DNA of 64,000 bases from JBEVOS01 sp044226655. Lineage in GTDB: Bacteria; Pseudomonadota; Alphaproteobacteria; Caulobacterales; Aquidulcibacteraceae. A program made the translations under genes and the position numbers. Shown here in pieces: positions 53,163 through 64,000 of the stretch. Under the pieces are notes generated by a model, which did not search any database, was not told the origin of the DNA, and worked only from the letters and a program-made list of their open reading frames with translations. Numbering within the stretch: the stretch's first letter is position 1; the number at the start of each line of letters is the position of its first letter. The stretch lies in assembly GCA_044226655.1 (NCBI GenBank), contig JBGAGO010000004.1, forward strand, positions 233,356 through 297,355, written 5' to 3'.

Positions 53163-54206
53163 TCAAGCGTGCGCTGAGCGGGCGAAGACGCCGAAATTGC
53201 CGATCTGCTGGAGCACCTGATCGACCGGCAGGTCGGCCAGATTGGTCGCGGTCAGCGTCAGCACGCCGCGCGGACCGCGGGGCGCAACCCGGTTGGGGTC
53301 GCTGTCGGACGAGAACAGCACCACGCAGGGCGCGCCCCCGGCGGCGGCGATGTGCATCGGGCCGGTGTCATTGCCCACGGCGAATTGGGCGCGCGAGGCC
53401 AAGGTCGCGATCTGGAAAAGATCGGTGCGGGAGACCAGGTTTTTCGCCGCCGGCTCCTCCTTGGCGATCAGCGCGCCGACATCCTTCTCCGCGCTGGCGC
53501 CGATCACCACGGGCGTCACGCCCCGCGCCGCCAGCTTCTTGGCCAGCGCGACATAGCAGGCCTCCGGCCAGCGCTTGTCGGGCCGATGCTCCGAGGCGCC
53601 CGGCACGATCAGCCCATAGGGCCCGCGAATGCCGAAATAGCTGGGCGAAAGCCGCGGCGGATCGCGCAGCGCCGTGCGTATCCAGGACAGATCCGGCCCG
53701 GGCGCCGCGCCGGGCGGGTAACCGCCCTGCGGCCCAAGCCCGGCATAGGTCAGCTGCTCCGCCTGGCGATCGAGCGTGTGCATCTCGGCGCGATGCGGAT
53801 TGGCGTGCGGGTGCGAGCAGCCCGGCGCGATGCCGGACCAGAGCGGCGGCCACGGCCGCAAGGCGTGGAAATAATTGGTCGTCCGGCCCGAGGTCTGGAG
53901 GTCATAGACCATGTCATATTTGGCGGCGCGGATGCGCTGGATGAGCTGGGTCACCGCCTGCGGCTCGCGCGGGCGGCCATCATCCTCGACCACGTCGAAA
54001 TACGGGCACTCGTCCGCGAACGCCTTGAACGGCTCGGTCGTCAGCAAGGTGATGCGCGCGCCGACATGGTAATCGCGGATCACCTTCGCGGCGGCCAGGC
54101 TCTGGATGAAATCACCCAGCGCGCCGAGCTTGATCACCAGCACCCGCTTGGCGTTCTTCGGCGCCGGCTGCCAGCCGGCTTCGCGTTGCTTCTTGAACGG
54201 GTTCAA
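53163..54206 (-). CDS. glycosyltransferase family 9 (heptosyltransferase-like)
   Basis: A 347-residue GT-B enzyme. N-terminal VLVIKLGALGDFIQSLAAAK and C-terminal FAVGNDTGPMHIAAAGGAPC are the standard GT9 blocks; the latter binds the ADP-heptose donor. Likely builds lipopolysaccharide core. TTG start overlapping the previous TGA as TTGA, with GGAGG seven bases upstream. Forms a unit with the GT4 gene. Confidence 0.92.
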   Translation of the reverse strand: MNPFKKQREAGWQPAPKNAKRVLVIKLGALGDFIQSLAAAKVIRDYHVGARITLLTTEPFKAFADECPYFDVVEDDGRPREPQAVTQLIQRIRAAKYDMVYDLQTSGRTTNYFHALRPWPPLWSGIAPGCSHPHANPHRAEMHTLDRQAEQLTYAGLGPQGGYPPGAAPGPDLSWIRTALRDPPRLSPSYFGIRGPYGLIVPGASEHRPDKRWPEACYVALAKKLAARGVTPVVIGASAEKDVGALIAKEEPAAKNLVSRTDLFQIATLASRAQFAVGNDTGPMHIAAAGGAPCVVLFSSDSDPNRVAPRGPRGVLTLTATNLADLPVDQVLQQIGNFGVFARSAHA

Positions 54207-55339
54207 CCCTGGCCTCCTATGAGCCGGTGGTAGACTTGCAAGGTCGAGGCCTGAAGCGCTTCCTTGGAATAGCGCGCCTTAACCCTCTCCCGGCCGGCGG
54301 CGCCCATCGCCGCCCGCGCCGCGCCGCTCATGGCCGCGATCCGCCGCAGCGCCGCAGCCAGCGCCGGCGGATCGGCGGGCGGAACCAAGAGCCCGGTTTC
54401 GCCGTCCGCCACGGTTTCGGCGAAGCCCCCCAGATCGCTCGCGATCACGGGCCGGCCCATCGCCGCCGCTTCGATCGCGGCGCGCCCGAACGCTTCCGGT
54501 TCGATCGAGGGCGTCACGACCACATCCGCCGCCAGCAGCGCCGCCGGCATGTCCGCGACATGGCCGGCGAACACGATCTCGTCGGCAAGGCCCACCGCCT
54601 CCGCTTGCGCCGTCAATTCTTCCTGATAGCCGCGGCGCCCTTGCGCATCGCCGGCGAACACCAGACGCAGCGGCGCGCCTTCGGCCTTGAGCAGGGCGGC
54701 CGCCTCGATCAGCACGCGATGGCCTTTCCAGCGCGTGAGCCGCGCCGGCAGCAGCACCAGGAAGCGCCCGTCCGCGCCCCAGCTCTGCCTGAGGGCCTCC
54801 ACACGTGCAGGATCGACCTTGTCCGCATCAAACGCATCCAAATCCACGCCACGCGGAATGGTCACCACGCGCTCCGGCGGCGTGCCGTGCGCCCGTAGGA
54901 CGTGGGCGCGGGTGAACTCCGAGTTTGCGATAACGATATCGCCCTTGGCCATTACCGAATTGTAGTAGGTCTTGAGCGGCGAGCGTCCGTTGTAGATGCC
55001 GTGATAGGTGGTCACGAACGGCACGTTGAGCCGGCGCGCCGCCATCAGCGCGCTCCAGGCCGGCGCCCGCGAGCGCGCATGGATGAGGTTCACGCGCCGC
55101 GCCCGCCCTACCTCCTCCAGCCGAAACGAATTGGCGACCACGATGGCCGGGTTCTTGGTATCCGCCGGGATCCGGATCAGTTCACCGCCCGCCGCCGCCA
55201 GATCGGGCTCAAGCCGCCCGCCGCTCGAGGCCACCAGCGCGGTTCCGCCGTCCTTGCTGATGGCTTCAGCCACCTCGATGGTGGTTCGCTCGACGCCGCC
55301 AGCGTCCAAGGCCGGCGTCACCTGCAGCACGGAATACAT
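54203..55339 (-). CDS. glycosyltransferase family 4
   Basis: A 378-residue GT-B enzyme. N-terminal VLQVTPALDAGGVERTTIEV and C-terminal donor-binding EAFGRAAIEAAAMGRPVIAS with GGFAETVADGETGLLVPP are typical GT4. LLPARLTRWKGHRVLIEAA is the central block. The ATG at 55339 begins the family N-terminus; an upstream extension overlapping the divergent hydrolase gene is rejected. Probably acts with the GT9 enzyme in surface polysaccharide or LPS synthesis. Confidence 0.93.
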   Translation of the reverse strand: MYSVLQVTPALDAGGVERTTIEVAEAISKDGGTALVASSGGRLEPDLAAAGGELIRIPADTKNPAIVVANSFRLEEVGRARRVNLIHARSRAPAWSALMAARRLNVPFVTTYHGIYNGRSPLKTYYNSVMAKGDIVIANSEFTRAHVLRAHGTPPERVVTIPRGVDLDAFDADKVDPARVEALRQSWGADGRFLVLLPARLTRWKGHRVLIEAAALLKAEGAPLRLVFAGDAQGRRGYQEELTAQAEAVGLADEIVFAGHVADMPAALLAADVVVTPSIEPEAFGRAAIEAAAMGRPVIASDLGGFAETVADGETGLLVPPADPPALAAALRRIAAMSGAARAAMGAAGRERVKARYSKEALQASTLQVYHRLIGGQG

Positions 55340-55410
55340 CACACTTTCTTGCAACGCTTCGCCGTTTCGCGCATCCCCAAGCCCGCATTCAGCAGGCGGA
55401 AACCAGCGTC

Positions 55411-56175
55411 TTGGCGGCGGCTTTGGGCGAAATCGAGACAATCGACCGAGGCGACGGGGGACGATTGGCTTACCAATGCGTCACGGGCGCGGGGCCGACC
55501 TTCGTGTTCCTCAGCGGCTTCCATTCCGAAATGAACGGTACAAAGGGCGCCCATCTGGCGCGCTGGGCCGCCGAGACCGGCCGCTCTTTCCTGCGCTTCG
55601 ACTATTCAGGCCATGGCCGCTCCGAGGGCCGCTTCGAAGACGGAACGATCGGCCGCTGGCGCGATGACGCGCTCGCCGTGATCGACAGCGCAAGCGCGGG
55701 CAAGCTCGTCCTGATCGGCTCCTCCATGGGCGGGTGGATGGCGCTGCTCGCGGCCCTCGCGCGGCCGGCGCGCGTCGCCGGTCTGCTGCTGATCGCGCCC
55801 GCGCCCGATTTCACCGAAGATCTGCTCTGGGCCGAGCTCAGCGAAGACGCCCGCGCCGAGATCATGGCCAAGGGCCAATGGCTGCGCCCGTCGGCCTATG
55901 AAGCGCCCTACCCGATCACCCGCGCGCTGATCGAAGAGGGCCGCAGCCATCTTTTGCTCGGCAAACCGATCCCGTTCCGCGGTCCCGTGCGCATCCTGCA
56001 AGGCCAGGCCGATCCCGACGTGCCCTGGCGCCACGCGCTGCGCCTCATCGACGATCTCGAAAGCGAAGACGTCCTCTTCTCCCTCATCAAAGACGGCGAC
56101 CACCGCCTCTCCCGCCCACAAGATTTGGCGCGCCTGATCGCGACGGCGGAAGAGCTGGGGCGGCTCTGCGCTTAG
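55411..56175 (+). CDS. alpha/beta hydrolase
   Basis: A 254-residue serine hydrolase. Oxyanion region FVFLSGFHSEM, nucleophile elbow GSSMGG, acid in QGQADPDVPW and catalytic His in KDGDHRLSRPQD are all present. FRFDYSGHGRSEG is typical of the acyl-protein-thioesterase-like ABHD10 group. Start TTG is the first plausible codon; ribosome site weak, so the start is uncertain. Divergent from the GT4 gene. Confidence 0.88.
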   Translation: MAAALGEIETIDRGDGGRLAYQCVTGAGPTFVFLSGFHSEMNGTKGAHLARWAAETGRSFLRFDYSGHGRSEGRFEDGTIGRWRDDALAVIDSASAGKLVLIGSSMGGWMALLAALARPARVAGLLLIAPAPDFTEDLLWAELSEDARAEIMAKGQWLRPSAYEAPYPITRALIEEGRSHLLLGKPIPFRGPVRILQGQADPDVPWRHALRLIDDLESEDVLFSLIKDGDHRLSRPQDLARLIATAEELGRLCA

Positions 56176-56191
56176 CAGAAGACGCGCATGG

Positions 56192-56345
56192 TCCCCTCCC
56201 CGCGAGGGGAGGGGATCGAGGGGTGGGGTGAAGCCCGCCGTCTCAGACTCTGTCCAAGCTCCCGGATTTCGCGCGGCGCGACGCCAATGTCCTTTGGCTG
56301 GGTGATTCACCCCACCCCCTGCCCCCTCCCCTCGCGGGGAGGGGG
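56192..56345. repeat. GC-rich palindromic element (intergenic copy)
   Basis: Arms 56192-56231 and 56307-56345 are reverse complements; the left arm with its CATGG flank is nearly identical to 29341-29385. Loop sequences of the two copies differ. It lies between the hydrolase and TPR genes. Confidence 0.85.
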
Positions 56346-56392
56346 TGACGTCTCGCCATGCTTTCGCCGCGCCGGCCCTGCATCGCCCTCTG

Positions 56393-57064
56393 ATGAGCTT
56401 CGCCCCTCTCCTGCTGCCGTTCGCGCTCCTCCAGGCCACAGATGTCGCGCCCCCCGCGCCGGTCGCGCAAACACGGCTCGAGCAGTGCGTCGCGCAGATC
56501 GATGCCGACGCCGCGCACGCCTACGAAGAAGCCATGGCCTGGGCAGCCGATGCGCATGAGACCGACGCCTATCGTTGCGCCGCCATGGCGCTCATCGCGC
56601 AAGGCCGCATCGATGAAGGCGCGCGGCGCCTGGAATCCCTCGCGGCGCAATCGGCTTCGAATGGCACGGGCGTGCAGGCCGCGCTCTTCTCGCAAGCGGG
56701 CAACGCCTATCTGCTCGATCACGCCGCCGCCCGCGCGCGCTCGGCGTTCACGCAGGCCATCGTGCTGATGCGCGACGACCGCGAGGCTCTGCCCGATCTC
56801 TTGATCGACCGCGCCCGCGCCTACGCCATGGAGCGCGATTGGCGCCATTCGGAAGAAGATCTCTCCCACGCGCTCGATCTGCGCGCGGACGATTCGCTCG
56901 CGCTGCGCCTGCGCGCCACCGCGCGGATGCAGCAGCGCGCCTTCGAACTGGCCGAAGCCGATGCGCAAGCCGCGGTGGCTCTCACGCCGATGGATGTCGA
57001 TGCGCGCCTCGTGCTCGGCAATGTCCGCGAAGCCCGCCGCACAGGGCCGGATGAGGGGTGTTGA
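56393..57064 (+). CDS. exported TPR-repeat protein
   Basis: A 223-residue protein with a short hydrophobic N-terminus (about 1-15, SFAPLLLPFALLQA) then three to four TPR-like helical repeats (about 70-210: GNAYLLDHAAARARSAFTQA, AYAMERDWRHSEEDLSHALD, AFELAEADAQAAVALTPM). Probably periplasmic, a protein-protein scaffold. The ATG at 56393 avoids running into the repeat, which an upstream GTG would do. Function unknown. Confidence 0.78.
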   Translation: MSFAPLLLPFALLQATDVAPPAPVAQTRLEQCVAQIDADAAHAYEEAMAWAADAHETDAYRCAAMALIAQGRIDEGARRLESLAAQSASNGTGVQAALFSQAGNAYLLDHAAARARSAFTQAIVLMRDDREALPDLLIDRARAYAMERDWRHSEEDLSHALDLRADDSLALRLRATARMQQRAFELAEADAQAAVALTPMDVDARLVLGNVREARRTGPDEGC

Positions 57065-57135
57065 CGCCACGCCCCAAAGGTCGCGCCGACACCCCTCACC
57101 CAGGTCAGCGCAATGGAATCGTCTCACGCTGCATT

Positions 57136-57158
57136 CCCTCTCCCACAAGGGGAGAGGG
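57136..57158. terminator. hairpin between convergent TPR and mtgA genes
   Basis: CCCTCTCCC pairs with GGGAGAGGG around a five-base loop. A partial relative of the GC-rich repeat arms. Confidence 0.45.
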
Positions 57159-57170
57159 ACGCGCACCACG

Positions 57171-58010
57171 CTACTCAAATCCCCGCGGCCGCAGCACGCA
57201 ATTGGCCAAGCCTTCATTCCCGACGATCCGCGCGCGCTGCAGGATCGTCGCGGAGCGGCGGCGCACGTAAGGCCCGGGTGAATCTACCCGCCACACATTC
57301 GGATTGGGCAGCACCGCGGCCAGCCGCGCGGCCTGCAGCGGCGTGAGGTTTTCCGCGGAGACGCCGAAGCGGGCTTGCGCCGCCGCTTCTACGCCGAAAA
57401 TGCCATCGCCCCATTCGGCCGCGTTCAGATACGCTTCCATGATGCGCCGCTTCGGCCACATGGTTTCGATCAGCACGGTGAAATAGGTTTCGGGAACTTT
57501 GCGCAGCCAGGTGCGCGCCGGCCAGAGGAAGAGGTTCTTCGCCGTCTGCTGGCTGACGGTGGAAGCGCCGCGCACGCGCCCGCCGCGCTGATTGCGCTCC
57601 ATGGCTTCCTGAATGGCTTCGACGTCGAAGCCGTCATGTTCGCAAAAGCGCGCATCCTCCGCCGCGATCACCGCGCGCACCAGATGCGGCGAGATATGCT
57701 CCATCGACACCGGCTGGTGGCGGATGCGTTCGCCCTCCGCCGCGCGCGCCAGCATCAGGATCGTGCCCGGCGCCTCCACCACCCGGTAAATCGCGACCCA
57801 GGTGATCGGCGCCAGGAACAGCGCACACAGCAGCACGCCCAGGATCAGCAGCGGAATGCCGAAGCGCTTCTTGCGTTTGATCGCGCCCAGATCGGCGTCG
57901 AGATTGCGGCGCGCCATGCGCCCGCGCACCGCACGGCGCGGGTCCTCGCCCGGGAAGGCGATGTCAGGCTCGGCCCCGTCATAAGGCCCGTCGACCGGCT
58001 CGTCGCTCAC
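57171..58010 (-). CDS. mtgA: monofunctional peptidoglycan transglycosylase
   Basis: Polymerises lipid II into glycan strands at the inner membrane. The 279-residue GT51 protein has a cytoplasmic N-tail, one span (about 50-75: IPLLILGVLLCALFLAPIT), the catalytic Glu in VIAAEDARFCEHDGFD and the conserved RGASTVSQQTAKNLFLWPAR. ETMWPKRRIMEAYLN completes the family set. GTG start overlapping the queG TGA as GTGA; an ATG nine bases upstream is too close to GGGAGGA. Confidence 0.94.
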   Translation of the reverse strand: MSDEPVDGPYDGAEPDIAFPGEDPRRAVRGRMARRNLDADLGAIKRKKRFGIPLLILGVLLCALFLAPITWVAIYRVVEAPGTILMLARAAEGERIRHQPVSMEHISPHLVRAVIAAEDARFCEHDGFDVEAIQEAMERNQRGGRVRGASTVSQQTAKNLFLWPARTWLRKVPETYFTVLIETMWPKRRIMEAYLNAAEWGDGIFGVEAAAQARFGVSAENLTPLQAARLAAVLPNPNVWRVDSPGPYVRRRSATILQRARIVGNEGLANCVLRPRGFE

Positions 58011-59104
58011 GCCCCCCATTCCTCCCGCACGGCGCCGTCCGAGTCCCCGGCATGGGCGAGTTTGAGCCGCGCGAACGCCGCCCCGTCAAGCAGGCGCCGC
58101 AACGCCCACACAGCCATGGCGCGCACCAGGGGCGAGCCATCCCCAAGCAGCGATTCGGCGCACGGCGCGAGCGCGGCATCCCCCGAATTGCCGATCGCGA
58201 TGAGCACGTTGCGCACGAATCTGTCGCGCCCTGTCCGTTTCACCGGCGTGCCGGCGAACCGGGCGCGAAAGCCCGCATCGTCGAGCGCCGCAAGCTCGGC
58301 CAGGGGCGCCATCCGCAGCGCCCGGTTCATCGCCAGCCGCGCATCGTGGCTCGCTTGCGCGAACTTGTTCCACGGGCACACGGCCAAGCAATCGTCGCAG
58401 CCATAGATGCGGTTGCCGATCGGCGCGCGCAGCGCTTCGGGAATGTGGCCGCCAAATTCGATCGTGAGATAGGCGATGCAGCGGCGCGCATCGAGCTGAT
58501 AGGGCGCGGGAAACGCGTTGGTCGGGCACACGTCGAGGCAGGCGCGGCATTGCCCGCAATGATCGCCTTCGCGCGCATCCGCCGCGAGCGGCGCCGCCGA
58601 CAGCACGCAGCCGAGAAACAGCCAGGAGCCGAAATCGCGCGACACCAGATTGGTGTGCTTGCCCTGCCAGCCCAGCCCTGCCGCCTGCGCCAGCGGCTTC
58701 TCCATCAGCGGCGCGGTGTCGACGAACACTTTCACATCCGCAGCGGTTTCGCGCGCCACGAATTGCGCGAGCTGCTTCAGCCGCCCCTTCATCACGTCAT
58801 GATAATCGCGCCGCGCCGCGTAGGCCGCGACGAGACCGTCGCGCCGCGCCTCAAGCAACGAAAGCGCATCATCCTCCGGCGCGTAATTGGCGGCGACCAT
58901 GATGGCGCTCTGCGCTTCGGCCCACAGCGCTTGCGGATGCGCGCGGCGCGCTTCGGTTTCGGCCAGCCAGAGCATGTCGCCATGGCGGCCTTCGCCCAGG
59001 AATTCATGCAGCCGCGCGCCCGCCTCCCAGGCGGCGCGCGCATCGGCCACGCCGGCCGCGTCGAAGCCCAAAGCGCGCGCGCGCTCTTTGATCCGGCCTT
59101 CCAT
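58007..59104 (-). CDS. queG: epoxyqueuosine reductase
   Basis: Last step of queuosine tRNA modification: reduces epoxyqueuosine using cobalamin and two 4Fe-4S clusters. The 365-residue protein has HCGQCRACLDVCPTNAF and GCDDCLAVCPWNKFAQ as cluster ligands, and YHDVMKGRLKQLA plus DTAPLMEKPLAQAAGLGWQG from the cobalamin domain. A C-terminal HEAT-like repeat (about 295-345) is present. Follows gltB by 21 bases and overlaps mtgA. Confidence 0.95.
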   Translation of the reverse strand: MEGRIKERARALGFDAAGVADARAAWEAGARLHEFLGEGRHGDMLWLAETEARRAHPQALWAEAQSAIMVAANYAPEDDALSLLEARRDGLVAAYAARRDYHDVMKGRLKQLAQFVARETAADVKVFVDTAPLMEKPLAQAAGLGWQGKHTNLVSRDFGSWLFLGCVLSAAPLAADAREGDHCGQCRACLDVCPTNAFPAPYQLDARRCIAYLTIEFGGHIPEALRAPIGNRIYGCDDCLAVCPWNKFAQASHDARLAMNRALRMAPLAELAALDDAGFRARFAGTPVKRTGRDRFVRNVLIAIGNSGDAALAPCAESLLGDGSPLVRAMAVWALRRLLDGAAFARLKLAHAGDSDGAVREEWGA

Positions 59105-59125
59105 GCGCCTGCTCTACGCGCGCGC

Positions 59126-63738
<4,613 letters not shown>

Positions 63739-63742
<4 letters not shown>

Positions 63743-64000
63743 GGCTTTATCAACCGGCTGGGCCAGCCGACGCGGACGAGCGTTTCATCCGGATCGGACA
63801 GCGAGAATTCGTACATGCCCCACGGCTTGTGCTCGGGGCCGTTGTTTTCGAGCGTTTCGCCCGCAAAGCCCGCGGCGAGCGCATCGACATCGTCGGCGTA
63901 GAGATAAAGCCCGAACGGATTGCGCCCAGGGATCAGCCAGCCTTCCATCGCATCGGTGAGATGGAGGAAGCCGCCGCGCCCGTTCGCCAGCATGCGATAG
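63739..64000 (-). CDS. VOC-family (glyoxalase/bleomycin-resistance-like) protein, partial
   Basis: C-terminal part of a VOC metalloenzyme-fold protein, running off the right edge. The frame continues upstream of the first ATG (YRMLANGRGGFLHL), so this is an internal Met. Family features are GRNPFGLYLYADDVDALAA and KPWGMYEFSLSDPDETLVRV, whose Glu would be a metal ligand. Its TGA overlaps the gltB ATG as ATGA. Confidence 0.8.

Overview
This 64 kb window is GC-rich (by eye about two thirds G+C) chromosomal DNA from an alphaproteobacterium. The pointers are an imuA-imuB-dnaE2 mutagenesis cassette behind a GTTC-N7-GTTC LexA box, a DUF1134/EipA envelope protein, a dnaG-rpoD pair and many ATGA/GTGA gene overlaps. 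Caulobacterales or a Hyphomonadaceae-like lineage is my best guess; this is inference from gene content, not a search. Most of the window is housekeeping DNA. No tRNA, rRNA, CRISPR array, prophage or transposase gene was recognised.

Layout. 1-3.2 kb: SOS cassette (dnaE2 cut by the left edge, imuB, imuA). 3.2-9.5 kb: sulfate uptake run on the minus strand (Rrf2 regulator, OprP-type porin, sulfate-binding protein, possible 48-residue ORF, cysT, cysW, cysA). 9.7-12 kb: thiolase plus a DUF7064-like protein behind one promoter with a palindrome between its -35 and -10. 12.1-14.7 kb: coupled plus-strand genes for a Tat-type amine oxidase, a RidA-like lipoprotein and a free-methionine sulfoxide reductase. 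14.8-16.9 kb: S9 peptidase-like lipoprotein that has lost its catalytic Ser and His. 17-19.2 kb: carA coupled to a 2-hydroxyacid dehydrogenase. 19.2-22.1 kb: small genes, a hairpin cluster that may be an sRNA, and a vapBC module. 22.2-26.7 kb: dnaG, rpoD and a HEPN-like gene. 26.8-34.5 kb: assorted enzymes and envelope proteins. 34.6-39 kb: beta carbonic anhydrase, a TIR-like/TonB fusion, and a TadG/VWA protein. 39.1-43.6 kb: carB, greA, eipA. 43.6-48.3 kb: potassium-channel-like protein and pheST. 48.4-53.1 kb: two secreted proteins, rplT, rpmI, a small island with a frameshifted ParE toxin, and infC with an ATA start. 53.2-58 kb: two glycosyltransferases, a hydrolase, a TPR protein and mtgA. 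58-64 kb: queG, gltB and a partial VOC protein.

The most unusual feature is a set of GC-rich palindromic elements scattered through the window. Several sit between genes, one splits pheS from pheT, and two lie in frame inside protein-coding genes (dnaE2 and gltB), adding about 44 and 36 residues without breaking the reading frame. Other points worth a second look are the TIR-like/TonB fusion, the dead S9 lipoprotein, the exported amine oxidase/RidA pairing, the HEPN-like gene fused to the end of the rpoD transcript, and the IF3 non-canonical start codon.
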